Source: Tissierellia bacterium (GTDB taxonomy: Bacteria > Bacillota > Clostridia > Tissierellales > Tepidimicrobiaceae). From it: DNA of 64,000 nucleotides. Below the pieces are notes generated by a model, which searched no databases, was not told where the DNA came from, and saw only the letters and a program-made list of their open reading frames with translations. The stretch spans positions 1 to 64,000 of the forward strand of contig DUMS01000086.1 in the NCBI GenBank assembly GCA_012839745.1, given 5' to 3'. The translations under genes and the position numbers were made by a program. The number at the start of each line of letters is the position of its first letter. The stretch's first letter is position 1. Shown here in pieces: positions 25,137 through 34,276 of the stretch.

Positions 25137-26457
25137 GATAGATTTAATCAGAATGGGCCTTAAGAACCTATGGCGAAGAAAGCTTAGAACCTTTCTGACA
25201 ATACTCGGGGTACTTATTGGCACCAGCTCCATAATTGTTATGCTGTCCATAGGATTTGGAATGCAGGAATCATATATGGGAATGCTCTCAAGAATGGGAG
25301 ACCTTACAACCATTAACGTTTATAAGGGCTATGGCGGAGGTTATATGGATGCTTCATCAGGAAGAAAAAGCAATGAGGTAAAGCTGAATGATGAAGCCAT
25401 AGAAAACTTCAAAAATATACCCCATGTAGTTGCAGCAACTCCTCTGGTGGAAACCTGGGGAATGATAGTATCCGGAAAAAATATGGCCTATGTTACCTTA
25501 AAAGGCATAGACCCCAATTCAATGCAGCATTTTGAGTATAAAATAGCAGAAGGCCGCCTTCTTGAGCCTGGAGACAACCTGGCTGTAGTATTTGGAGGAG
25601 GCATGAGGTACAACTTTTACAATGAAAGGGATTTGAAAAGGGGCATATATACTCCTCCAGACGTAGACCTTATGAACGATAGAATGGTATTTACATTTGA
25701 TACATCCGGTGGATACCCAGCTATGCCTGGAGAACAAAGGCCTAGATACAAAGAATACAACCTTAAGGTTGTAGGAGTTCTTCAGGAAGGAAACTGGGAT
25801 ACGGATTACAGCGTATTTATGCCCATAGATACAGTACAGAAGATGATCAAGGAAAAGGAAAAGGCAGAAAACTATCCTCAGCAGAATAAAAGCAAGGACA
25901 ATGAATACGAAACAGCTCTGGTTAAGGTGGACAGCATAGACCATGTTGAGGAGGTTCAGCAAGTCATAACAGATAGCGGATACAATGCCTACAGCCTTTC
26001 TGACAGCCTAAAGGAGATGAAAAAAATGTCCAGTACAATCCAGGCAGTGCTTGGAGGGATTGGCGCCATATCACTGCTGGTAGCTGCCATAGGCATAACC
26101 AATACAATGGTTATGTCCATATATGAAAGAACCAAGGAAATTGGAATAATGAAGGTAATAGGAGCTTCCATAAGGGACATAAAGAGGCTGTTTCTGTTTG
26201 AATCAGCATTAATAGGGCTTTTAGGAGGAATATTCGGAATTGGAATGAGCTTCCTGCTATCCTTTGGATTGAACCATTTTGGCAGCGGATTTTTCATGAA
26301 CGTAGGATTTGAACCAGGGTCCAAAATAAGTATTATCCCAATATGGGTTGTGTTTGCAGCCTTGGCATTTTCAACCTTCATAGGAATACTGTCAGGATAC
26401 TACCCTGCAAGAAGGGCCATGAAGCTGTCTGCCATAGAGGCCATCAGAACTGAATAA
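25129..26457 (+). CDS. MacB/FtsX-type ABC permease
   Basis: The 442-residue permease starts with the family signature GLKNLWRRKLRTFLTILGVLIG (TM1). A long extracytoplasmic MacB-PCD domain follows (about residues 45-290), then three C-terminal helices (GGIGAISLLVAAIGITNTMV, LIGLLGGIFGIGMSFLLSF, IWVVFAALAFSTFIGILSGY) ending in YPARRAMKLSAIEAIR. It overlaps the upstream gene by 8 nt. It should dimerise and pair with the ATPase at 22366. The cargo is unknown: peptides, lipids and antibiotics are all possible. Confidence 0.93.
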   Translation: MNRIDLIRMGLKNLWRRKLRTFLTILGVLIGTSSIIVMLSIGFGMQESYMGMLSRMGDLTTINVYKGYGGGYMDASSGRKSNEVKLNDEAIENFKNIPHVVAATPLVETWGMIVSGKNMAYVTLKGIDPNSMQHFEYKIAEGRLLEPGDNLAVVFGGGMRYNFYNERDLKRGIYTPPDVDLMNDRMVFTFDTSGGYPAMPGEQRPRYKEYNLKVVGVLQEGNWDTDYSVFMPIDTVQKMIKEKEKAENYPQQNKSKDNEYETALVKVDSIDHVEEVQQVITDSGYNAYSLSDSLKEMKKMSSTIQAVLGGIGAISLLVAAIGITNTMVMSIYERTKEIGIMKVIGASIRDIKRLFLFESALIGLLGGIFGIGMSFLLSFGLNHFGSGFFMNVGFEPGSKISIIPIWVVFAALAFSTFIGILSGYYPARRAMKLSAIEAIRTE

Positions 26458-26473
26458 GGTAAAAACAAGAAAC

Positions 26474-26500
26474 AAGACAGGGGGACGGTTCTCCTGTCTT
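26474..26500 (+). repeat. REP palindrome copy 5
   Basis: AAGACAGG-GGGACGGTTCT-CCTGTCTT lies on the plus strand, about 16 nt after the permease stop and in sense with it. The arms AAGACAGG/CCTGTCTT differ by one compensated position from copies 1-3 (AAGACAAG/CTTGTCTT). Confidence 0.88.
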
Positions 26501-26510
26501 ATTTCTTAAA

Positions 26511-26541
26511 AATAAGACAGGAGAACCGTCCCCCTGTCTTA
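26511..26541 (-). repeat. REP palindrome copy 6, facing copy 5
   Basis: This has the same arms as copy 5 but reads on the minus strand, 10 nt away, so the two copies form a tail-to-tail pair between convergent genes. A partial extra AATAAGAC supplies the stop codon of the exporter gene (26546..26548). The pair probably acts as a bidirectional transcript end. Confidence 0.88.
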
Positions 26542-26545
26542 TGTC

Positions 26546-28372
26546 TTATTCCAGCTCTATCTTGCCCATGTTCAGGTCATAATACCTTCCCTTTTGCCTC
26601 ATAAGCTCATCATGGTCTCCCCGTTCTATTATCTCTCCATGTTCCAGAACCATTATGGCATTGGAGTCCCTTACTGTTGATAGCCTGTGGGCTATTACAA
26701 AGGTAGTTCTCCCTTCCATCAGCTTATCCATTCCTTCTGCTATAAGCTTTTCTGTCCTGGTATCTATTGACGATGTTGCCTCGTCTAATATCAGTATTGT
26801 TGGATTTGCCACTGCTGCCCTTGCAATTGACAACAGCTGGCGCTCTCCCTGAGAAAGATTCCCTCCATCTGCTGTAAGGTACGTATTGTATCCATCAGGC
26901 AGATTCTTAATGAAGTAGTGGGCATTGGCAAGCTTTGCAGCTTCCATTACCTCTTCATCCGTAGCATCCAGCCTTCCATATCTTATGTTGTCTGCAACAG
27001 TTCCTTCAAACAGATGGACATCCTGAAGCACCATGCTCATAGTGCTTCTTAAATCCAGCTTGTTTATGCGCCTGATATCAATGCCATCATACAGTATTGT
27101 TCCCTCGTTTATTTCATAGAATCTGTTTATAAGGTTTGTAATGGTGGTCTTTCCAGCACCTGTTGACCCTACCAGGGCAATTTTCTGTCCAGGCTTTGCG
27201 TATAAGCTGATGTTCTTAAGGACCTTCTGGTTCTCAACATATCCAAAGTTTACATTTTCAAAGGTTATATACCCTCTAAGAGGAACCTTCTCATATTCTC
27301 CATTTCCCTTGGGAACCTTCCAGTAATCCCCGTTTTTCTCATCCCTTACAAGCCTTACATCTCCTTCATATTCCTCTACATCTTCATCCAGTACATTGAA
27401 TATCCTCTCTGCACCAGCCAATGCTGCAAACAGAATATTCATCTGATTTGAAAACTGGGTAATAGGCCTTGAAATTGTCCTTGTATACTGGAGGAAGGAT
27501 GCTATATTTCCTACAGTAATGCTGTTTTTCATTACCAGAAAGGCACCAAACATGGATACCAGCGCATATAGCACGTATGATAAGTTCCCCATAATAGGCA
27601 TGAGCATTACTCCATAGGTGGATGCCTTAGTACTTGCCTTTCTCAGCTCTTCATTTCTCCTGTTAAAGCTTTTTATGGCCCGCTCCTCATAGTTAAATAC
27701 CTTGACTACCTTCTGGCCTGACATCATCTCTTCTATATATCCATTCATATCAGCCAGGGCAGCCTGCTGGTTTCTAAAGTACCTTGCGGACCTTTTCCCA
27801 ACATATCCTATTGAAAAGAACATTACCACCAGCATTGCCACTACAACCAAAGTAAGTATCGGGCTTAGTACAATCATCATAATGAATGTACCCACTACAG
27901 ATACCACGGAAATTATGAACTGGGATATGCTCTGCTCAAGACACTGGCTCAGCATATCCACGTCATTGGTAAATGTGGACATCAAATCTCCGTGGGCATG
28001 GCTGTCAAAAAATGATATGGGCAGCTTTTCCATATGGGAGAATAAATCCTCACGTATCCTGTGCACAGTATTCTGAGCAAGCTTTGCCATAAACAGGCTA
28101 CCCAGATACTGGCCTATGGATATTACTATAACCAGTACTACCATAATTATAAGGTTCTTTATAAACATATTCATATCATCATGAACTACCAGGGAATCAA
28201 TAATAGGGCTTAGCATGGCATTAGCTGATACCTGTGCAAAGGATGATACAATTACCAGCAGTATTCCGCCAAAGAACAGTGCCTTATTGAACCTGAAATA
28301 GCCAAAAAGCCTTATAAGCGTTCCCTTTACATCCCTGGGGCGAAGATTCCTGTGTTTTGGCTTGCCGTTCAT
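26546..28372 (-). CDS. ABC exporter half-transporter, subunit B
   Basis: The 608-residue fused TMD-NBD exporter of the multidrug/lipid type (LmrCD/BmrCD-like heterodimer) has six helices in about residues 25-320, then an NBD. The NBD has Walker A GSTGAGKTT, signature LSQGERQLLSIARA, Walker B TILILDEATSSID and the switch His in VIAHRLST. The Walker B is followed by glutamate, so this site is probably catalytic. Its ATG overlaps the partner's TGA (ATGA), and the partner encodes the other half. MarR control suggests response to a toxic compound. Confidence 0.92.
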   Translation of the reverse strand: MNGKPKHRNLRPRDVKGTLIRLFGYFRFNKALFFGGILLVIVSSFAQVSANAMLSPIIDSLVVHDDMNMFIKNLIIMVVLVIVISIGQYLGSLFMAKLAQNTVHRIREDLFSHMEKLPISFFDSHAHGDLMSTFTNDVDMLSQCLEQSISQFIISVVSVVGTFIMMIVLSPILTLVVVAMLVVMFFSIGYVGKRSARYFRNQQAALADMNGYIEEMMSGQKVVKVFNYEERAIKSFNRRNEELRKASTKASTYGVMLMPIMGNLSYVLYALVSMFGAFLVMKNSITVGNIASFLQYTRTISRPITQFSNQMNILFAALAGAERIFNVLDEDVEEYEGDVRLVRDEKNGDYWKVPKGNGEYEKVPLRGYITFENVNFGYVENQKVLKNISLYAKPGQKIALVGSTGAGKTTITNLINRFYEINEGTILYDGIDIRRINKLDLRSTMSMVLQDVHLFEGTVADNIRYGRLDATDEEVMEAAKLANAHYFIKNLPDGYNTYLTADGGNLSQGERQLLSIARAAVANPTILILDEATSSIDTRTEKLIAEGMDKLMEGRTTFVIAHRLSTVRDSNAIMVLEHGEIIERGDHDELMRQKGRYYDLNMGKIELE

Positions 28373-30093
28373 TCTCCCACCACCCCTTTCTCCTGTGATT
28401 CATATATTTCTCTATATATTGGTGAAGTATTTATGAGGGTTTCATGGTCTCCAATTGATTCAATCTGCCCCTCGTGCATTACAATAATCCTGTTGGCATT
28501 TCTAATGGAGGAAATCCTTTGAGCAATAATTATCTTTGTAACATCCCTTAATTCCTCCTTGAAGGTTTTCTGTATTTTGGCATCAGTTGACATATCCACG
28601 GCACTGGTGGAATCATCAAGTATTATTATCTTAGGGGATTTTATAAGAGCCCTTGCAATACACAGCCTTTGCTTCTGTCCTCCTGAAAAGTTGCTGCCTC
28701 CCTGTTCAACCCAGTGGTCCAACCCGTCTTCATATTTTGAAACAAACTCCCAAGCCTGAGCCTGCTTCAATGCCCTGACTATTTCTTCATCCGTTGCATT
28801 TTCATTGCCCCATTTCATGTTGTCGCGAATGGTACCTGAAAACAGGGTATTTTTCTGCAGCACAAACGCCACCTGATCCCTCAGTGCCTTTATATCATAC
28901 TCCCTTACATCTACTCCTCCAACGATTACAGACCCTTCAGTTACATCGTACAGCCTTGGTATAAGCTGCACCAGAGTGGACTTAGATGAGCCTGTTGAAC
29001 CTATTATTCCAAGCATCTCACCAGACTCCACATGAAAGCTTATATCCTTCAGCGTAAACTCCCTGCTGCCAGGGTATTTGAAACTGACGTGGTCAAATAC
29101 TATTGACCCGTCCTTTAGCTCCTTCACAGGGTTTTCAATTTCCTTTATTTCAGATTCTGTGCCTAATACCTCCAGAATCCTTCCTCCAGAAGCAATGCCC
29201 CGCAATAGCTGCATGAAAAACATGGAAATAAGCATTAATGCCATCATAACCTGTGTTATATATGTTATGAAGGATATCAGCTCACCACTTCCCATGTTTC
29301 CTATTCTGACCTGCTGTCCTCCAAACCACAGCACTGCTATTATGGTGCTGTATATCAATAGGTTAAGCATTGGCATAAGCATTATTACAAGGGAGATGGC
29401 CTCCATAGCTGCATCCCTTAGTGAATCATTTCTTTCCTTAAACTTCTTCTCTTCATACTCCTGCCTGTTAAAGGATTTTACAACCCTGATACCTATCAGG
29501 TTTTCCTGAATTACTGCATTTACCCTGTCTATACGGCTTTGCATCTTCCTGAATAAAGGCCTTGCCTTCTTAAGTCCCAGGATGAACCCCAGTGCAGTCA
29601 GGGGTATGGCAACCATAAACACCTTTGCAAGGGACGAATTTATCTTAAAAGCCATTATAACTGCAAACAGCATTAAAAATGGCGCTCTTATGGCCAAACG
29701 CAGGCTCATCATGGTTACCTGTCCCAGAGTGTTGCAGTCATTTGTAAGCCTTGTAATAAGAGAGGAAACGGTAAACCTGTCAAGGTTTGCAAAGGAAAAC
29801 TCCTGAACCTTTTTAAATACATCCTTTCTTATCTCTGCAGCAAACCCGTATCCTGCCCTGGCACCAGCATGAGCGCTCATAACACCAAAGGCCATGGCCA
29901 GGAGGGCTGATAAAATCATGATAACTCCTGTTCTTACAATGTAATCTATATCCTGATTGGCTATTCCTATATCTACTATTCTGGACATTAAATATGGTAT
30001 TATGATATCTGCCAATACCTCAAGTATCATCAATATGGGGCTTAATACTGCATAGATCCAATACTTCTTCATATAGGGTAATAAAGTTCTCAA
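28369..30093 (-). CDS. ABC exporter half-transporter, subunit A
   Basis: The 574-residue partner of the preceding gene has six helices plus an NBD. Walker A is GSTGSSKSTLV, the signature FSGGQKQRLCIARA and Walker B KIIILDDSTSAVD. The residue after Walker B is Asp instead of the catalytic Glu, and the switch region reads IIAQRISS with Gln instead of His. These are the marks of the degenerate ATP site seen in heterodimeric exporters. TTG 30093 follows GGAGGGAT. It lies 22 nt after marR, so it is one operon. Confidence 0.92.
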   Translation of the reverse strand: MRTLLPYMKKYWIYAVLSPILMILEVLADIIIPYLMSRIVDIGIANQDIDYIVRTGVIMILSALLAMAFGVMSAHAGARAGYGFAAEIRKDVFKKVQEFSFANLDRFTVSSLITRLTNDCNTLGQVTMMSLRLAIRAPFLMLFAVIMAFKINSSLAKVFMVAIPLTALGFILGLKKARPLFRKMQSRIDRVNAVIQENLIGIRVVKSFNRQEYEEKKFKERNDSLRDAAMEAISLVIMLMPMLNLLIYSTIIAVLWFGGQQVRIGNMGSGELISFITYITQVMMALMLISMFFMQLLRGIASGGRILEVLGTESEIKEIENPVKELKDGSIVFDHVSFKYPGSREFTLKDISFHVESGEMLGIIGSTGSSKSTLVQLIPRLYDVTEGSVIVGGVDVREYDIKALRDQVAFVLQKNTLFSGTIRDNMKWGNENATDEEIVRALKQAQAWEFVSKYEDGLDHWVEQGGSNFSGGQKQRLCIARALIKSPKIIILDDSTSAVDMSTDAKIQKTFKEELRDVTKIIIAQRISSIRNANRIIVMHEGQIESIGDHETLINTSPIYREIYESQEKGVVGE

Positions 30094-30115
30094 AATATCC
30101 CTCCTTGGTGCTTCA

Positions 30116-30556
30116 CTATATAATACCTTTTATTATTACCTTATCCAGGTTCTTGTTAATCCTGGAAATAAAATCATTTAGCTCTTTAAGCTCATCTTCG
30201 CTGAACCCTTCAAACATATCCTTCATAATTGTATCCAGATATTTCTGGTAATCGCATAATACCTCCCTGCCTTTATCAGTTATCACAATCTTATGGTTCC
30301 TCATGTCTGATTCCAGCTGGACCTTCTCTATCATTCCCAGATTCATAAGCCTCTTAACAGAAAGGCTCATAGCACCTTCTGTAAACCTCATTTTACTTGC
30401 CAGTTCCTTCTGATTTGCATGAGGATTGTTCTCTATAAGCTTCATAAGGTACAAAAGCCCGAAGGTTAATCCGTATTCATCAAATTTCATCTGCATAAGG
30501 CTGCTTATCTTCTGAGCTGTAACCTTAAACTCTATGGCCAGATTTTTCTCTATCAT
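30116..30556 (-). CDS. MarR-family transcriptional regulator
   Basis: The 146-residue winged-helix regulator has the HTH in NQKELASKMRFTEGAMSLSVKRL and the wing around QLESDMRNHKIVITDKG. Helices at both ends form the dimer interface. ATG 30556 sits at ideal distance from AGGAGGAG. The track start at 30595 would place the start inside the operator and is rejected. As the first gene of the exporter operon, it is expected to repress the whole unit and release DNA on binding a ligand. Two operator-like repeats overlap its promoter. Confidence 0.92.
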   Translation of the reverse strand: MIEKNLAIEFKVTAQKISSLMQMKFDEYGLTFGLLYLMKLIENNPHANQKELASKMRFTEGAMSLSVKRLMNLGMIEKVQLESDMRNHKIVITDKGREVLCDYQKYLDTIMKDMFEGFSEDELKELNDFISRINKNLDKVIIKGII

Positions 30557-30570
30557 ATACTCCTCCTGAT

Positions 30571-30631
30571 ACTTTAGTACTAAACTAATAAGCAATACTT
30601 TAATGTTAAACTATTTTCTAATAGTTGTCAA
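30571..30631 (-). promoter_or_regulatory. marR promoter with two operator repeats
   Basis: On the minus strand, TTGACA (30626..30631), a 17-nt spacer and TAACAT (30603..30608) form a sigma-A promoter. Two related 17-bp elements on the plus strand, ACTTTAGTACTAAACTA (30571..30587, with the perfect palindrome TTTAGTACTAAA) and ACTTTAATGTTAAACTA (30597..30613), overlap the -10 and the transcript start. This fits MarR autorepression. Confidence 0.75.
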
Positions 30632-30696
30632 TTAAAATTCGGTTCCATAACATATGCCAAGGTGGTGAATATCCCAGTAATTTCTAAAATGAAATA

Positions 30697-30737
30697 CACT
30701 TGTGAAATAAACCTACCAAGAGATTTATTCACAAGTG
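30697..30737 (-). terminator. Hairpin downstream of the 540-residue SLH gene
   Basis: CACTTGTGAA(A)TAAA pairs with TTTATTCACAAGTG. It lies about 65 nt after the stop of the SLH gene and is AT-rich. It is a probable terminator, though the U-run is weak. Confidence 0.5.
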
Positions 30738-30801
30738 CAATTAATTTTATCCACACAATTATTAAATATGGAAGAGGTTAAATGAGCTAAACCTTTACGG
30801 A

Positions 30802-32424
30802 TTATTCCTTCTCAATAATGCTTATGTTCACTATTTCATCGCTTCTAATCTTAAGCTCTGCAAAATCGCCCAGCCTCAAATCATATAGATTAAGAATCCT
30901 GTTGTCCCTTACAATCAAGACCCTGTTTGATATATAATAGCTTACCTTGTTTCCATCTTCCCTTTCTATGGTAAGCACTGGTTCATCAGATATCAATATG
31001 GACCTTATGTAGCCTTTATCCTCACTGGGAACTGAGAAGGCGTCAATCCTGTAGACCTTTCCGCCTTTAAGCATTAATATCAGCTCATCTGAATCTCTTA
31101 AAGCCTTTAAATCCACCCTGCTTGAATCCCTGTTTACTATTACCTCCTCATGTAAATAGTACTCGTATACCGTGCCATCCTCCCTTTTTACCAGTATGGA
31201 ATTGCCATCCTTTGTTCTTCCGTCTAAAATGCCTAAAACCCTTCCTTCTCTGCTTTCTCCTGTTATGAAGAGAGCCTTATCCTCACTGGATTCAACAATT
31301 ACATAGTCTCCCTCATCCAGGCTAAATAGGTATGAATTCCTTCCGTCCAGTACCACTTCGGGGTTTTCACTGAGAATAAAGGTTCTGATTTCTCCATTTT
31401 CCATCTCTACCTCTATATATGGTTCTTCACCCAGGTATAGGCTTTTTATAATGCCGTGTATCAGCCTGTTATCCGTAACCTTTTCCATCCTTTTTACTGT
31501 TTTCTCCTCTGAAACCAGCAGGTTTACATTCATATGGCTTTCAATGCCTTCAATACCTGAAGGCTCTCCGTCAACAATTATTTCAGTATCTTCCGTTATC
31601 CTGAAGGCATCTATGGCATCTCCCGTATCAACAACAATATAATCCCTTATGGCCATCAATATGGTACACGAAATTTCTTCATATACCGGCTCTTCAACTA
31701 TATCCGCATTGGGAGCATCCTTTTCTTTTTCCAAATCAGGAATTCTTTCCACTTCTATTATGGATTTACCGTTCATGGCATCATAAGCCTGAGAAAGCAT
31801 TTTGGCAAGTATGGCTCTGGTAATCTGCTGATTGGGGTTGAAGTTTCTGTTTTCATCCCCTTTCTTATCCAGCACTCCCTGGTCTATTAGGAACTTCACA
31901 TAAGGCTGTTCGCTGATTGGTATCTCCGAGGCATCATTATACAGGAATATATAGGATATGTTCTCTTCTCCCTCCTTATATCCCATGGCCTTTGCCAGAT
32001 ACCTTGATATTTCAACTTTAATTGCCTTTCTTATCCCATCTTCCGTAAATAGTTTGCTCTTAATAAATTCTTCGTCTATAAACCCCCTGTACAGGGCTAT
32101 AGCCAAGGTGTTTCTTGCATCTTCCGTTAGCTGGGCATCGTTCAGCAAAACATCATAGGTTTCCCTTGCTTTTATAATCTCGTCCTCATAAACTGTCAAC
32201 AGCCTTGTTATATAGCTCAATGCTTCAACGGTATTTATAATATCGTTTGGCCTAAAGGTGGCATCGTCATATCCGTCCATTAATCCCAGGTCGACAGCCT
32301 TTTTTATATATCTGTAAGCCCAGTGGTCATCAGGTACATCTGTAAATATCCTTTCCCCGAAGGATATGCTGCTTGTAAATATTATTGCAAACAGCAATAT
32401 TAATGGAACTATTCTCCTTTCCAT
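30802..32424 (-). CDS. SLH-domain exported protein with C-terminal beta domain
   Basis: The 540-residue protein has a signal peptide (RRIVPLILLFAIIFTSSISF) and SLH repeats in the first about 230 residues (FTDVPDDHWAYRYIKKAVDL, GLMDGYDDATFRPND, then RNFNPNQQITRAILAKMLSQ). The rest is a repetitive beta-rich region (IHGIIKSLYLGEEPYIEVEM, VLGILDGRTKDGNSILVKRE, GYIRSILISDEPVLTIERED) that looks like three or four copies of one module. SLH repeats bind secondary cell-wall polymer. The C-terminal function is not recognised. ATG 32424 follows AAGGGGGAT. Confidence 0.87.
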   Translation of the reverse strand: MERRIVPLILLFAIIFTSSISFGERIFTDVPDDHWAYRYIKKAVDLGLMDGYDDATFRPNDIINTVEALSYITRLLTVYEDEIIKARETYDVLLNDAQLTEDARNTLAIALYRGFIDEEFIKSKLFTEDGIRKAIKVEISRYLAKAMGYKEGEENISYIFLYNDASEIPISEQPYVKFLIDQGVLDKKGDENRNFNPNQQITRAILAKMLSQAYDAMNGKSIIEVERIPDLEKEKDAPNADIVEEPVYEEISCTILMAIRDYIVVDTGDAIDAFRITEDTEIIVDGEPSGIEGIESHMNVNLLVSEEKTVKRMEKVTDNRLIHGIIKSLYLGEEPYIEVEMENGEIRTFILSENPEVVLDGRNSYLFSLDEGDYVIVESSEDKALFITGESREGRVLGILDGRTKDGNSILVKREDGTVYEYYLHEEVIVNRDSSRVDLKALRDSDELILMLKGGKVYRIDAFSVPSEDKGYIRSILISDEPVLTIEREDGNKVSYYISNRVLIVRDNRILNLYDLRLGDFAELKIRSDEIVNISIIEKE

Positions 32425-32484
32425 GTATTATCCCCCTTATAGTTATTACTAATGTATATATTCTACATGGAAATGGAAATTCCT

Positions 32485-34095
32485 CTATTTATTGCTGCTA
32501 TTTTCTTTACATGCTCCAATAAACCCTTTAAACAGCGGATGTGGCCTTGTTGGCCTTGATTTAAACTCAGGATGGAACTGTGAACCTACAAACCATGGAT
32601 GGTCCTTTAGCTCCACAATTTCAACCAGCCTTCTATCAGGAGATATTCCGCTTATTATCATTCCGTTCTTTTCAAATTCCTCCCTGTATTTATTGTTGAA
32701 TTCATATCTGTGCCTATGCCTTTCATATATCAGCTCTTCATTATATATTTCCAGTGCTTTGGTGTTCTTCATTATCTTACATGGGTATACCCCCAGCCTC
32801 ATTGTGCCTCCCAGGTTTTCCACATCCTTCTGTTCAGGCATAAGGTCTATTACCGGATGGAGGGTATCCTTTCTGAATTCTGCACTATGGGCATCCTTAA
32901 ATCCCAATACATTTCGTGCGAATTCCACTACAGCCATCTGCATTCCAAGGCATATTCCCAAGAATGGAATCCTGTTTTCCCTTGCATATTTTATTGCTGT
33001 AATCTTTCCTTCTATTCCCCTGTCTCCAAAGCCTCCTGGAACCAGTATTCCATTTACATCGGAAAGAAGCTCATTTACATTTTCTTCAGTAATATCTTCA
33101 GAATGAATCCATTTTATTTCAACATTTACATTATTATAAATGCCACCATGGGTTAAAGCCTCGGATACAGATAGATAGGCATCCTTAAGCTCTACATATT
33201 TCCCAACCAGAGCAACCTTTACCGTATCCTTTATGCTTTTTATTCTGTCTGTCATCTCTATCCATTCTGTCAAATCCAGCTTTCCGCATTTTATTCCCAA
33301 TTTATCTATAACCAGCTGGGACAGCCCTTCTTTTTCCAGCATCAGAGGAAGTTCATATATGCAGTCTACATTTACATTTTGAATTACTTCATTAGGCTGC
33401 AGGTCACAGAACAGGGCTATCTTTTCCTTTATGTCCATGGATAATGGCACATCAGTTCTGCATATTAATATGTCAGGCTGTATACCTATGCTCCTTAATT
33501 CCTTTACTGAATGCTGAGTTGGTTTTGTCTTCAGTTCTCCTGTAGTAGTTAGATATGGAACAAGGGTAACATGTATATACATTACATTTTCTCTTCCTAC
33601 ATCGAACTTTATTTGCCTTATTGCCTCCAGATATGGCTGAGATTCTATATCACCAACAGTTCCCCCTATTTCTGAAATGACTACATCTATATCTCCGTCC
33701 TTAGCTACTCTGGTAATCCTTTCCTTTATCTCATTGGTTACATGGGGGATAACCTGGACAGTCCTGCCTTCATAGTCTCCCTTTCTTTCCTTATTTATAA
33801 CAGACCAGTATACCTTTCCGGATGTTACGCTGCTGTACTTGCTCAGGTTTACATCTATAAACCTCTCATAATGTCCCAAATCCAAATCCGTTTCTGCTCC
33901 ATCTTCAGTTACAAATACCTCTCCATGCTGATAAGGGCTCATTGTGCCTGGATCAACATTTAAATAAGGATCAAATTTTATTATTGAAACCCTTAATCCC
34001 CTGCTTTTCAATAATCGGCCTAAGCTTGCAGCTGTAAGTCCCTTGCCCAGAGAGGAAACTACACCACCTGTAATAAATATATACTTAGTGTTCAT
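32485..34095 (-). CDS. pyrG: CTP synthase
   Basis: The 536-residue enzyme makes CTP from UTP, ATP and glutamine. The N-terminal synthetase domain carries the P-loop [17 protein letters not shown] and [20 protein letters not shown]. The C-terminal class I amidotransferase has GGFGDRG and the nucleophile in [11 protein letters not shown], with the His/Glu pair in [10 protein letters not shown]. It is full length. Its own sigma-A promoter is visible upstream (34131..34159). It is encoded between SLH genes without an obvious functional link. Confidence 0.97.
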   Translation of the reverse strand: MNTKYIFITGGVVSSLGKGLTAASLGRLLKSRGLRVSIIKFDPYLNVDPGTMSPYQHGEVFVTEDGAETDLDLGHYERFIDVNLSKYSSVTSGKVYWSVINKERKGDYEGRTVQVIPHVTNEIKERITRVAKDGDIDVVISEIGGTVGDIESQPYLEAIRQIKFDVGRENVMYIHVTLVPYLTTTGELKTKPTQHSVKELRSIGIQPDILICRTDVPLSMDIKEKIALFCDLQPNEVIQNVNVDCIYELPLMLEKEGLSQLVIDKLGIKCGKLDLTEWIEMTDRIKSIKDTVKVALVGKYVELKDAYLSVSEALTHGGIYNNVNVEIKWIHSEDITEENVNELLSDVNGILVPGGFGDRGIEGKITAIKYARENRIPFLGICLGMQMAVVEFARNVLGFKDAHSAEFRKDTLHPVIDLMPEQKDVENLGGTMRLGVYPCKIMKNTKALEIYNEELIYERHRHRYEFNNKYREEFEKNGMIISGISPDRRLVEIVELKDHPWFVGSQFHPEFKSRPTRPHPLFKGFIGACKENSSNK

Positions 34096-34130
34096 TCGAA
34101 ATCCTCCTCCAATATCATTATAACTATATT

Positions 34131-34159
34131 ATTCTATACAATTATGCATTTTATGTCAA
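34131..34159 (-). promoter_or_regulatory. Sigma-A promoter of pyrG
   Basis: On the minus strand TTGACA, a 17-nt spacer and TAGAAT lie about 36 nt upstream of the start codon. The short leader has no GGG at the expected start and no hairpin, so the reiterative-transcription attenuation known from Bacillus pyrG is not supported here. Confidence 0.75.
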
Positions 34160-34237
34160 CGATACTATAAAATAAATCAAATGCCATATTTGCCTTTTTG
34201 TAATTATAATGTAATATTTGCCACCCTTCTTATGCGG

Positions 34238-34243
34238 TATAAT
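34238..34243 (+). promoter_or_regulatory. Possible -10 for the 985-residue SLH gene
   Basis: TATAAT lies 33 nt before the ATG at 34277, divergent from pyrG. The only -35 candidate (TTTGCC at 34217..34222, 15-nt spacing) is weak. Confidence 0.4.
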
Positions 34244-34276
34244 AGAAATAGAAAATTTAAGAAAGGAGAGTTTCAA

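Noticed and set aside
32492-33106. Plus-strand ORF of 204 codons inside pyrG
   Set aside because: It is antisense to the conserved amidotransferase domain and has shadow composition.
34095-34160. Reiterative-transcription attenuation of pyrG
   Set aside because: The predicted transcript start has no GGG run and the leader has no terminator hairpin.
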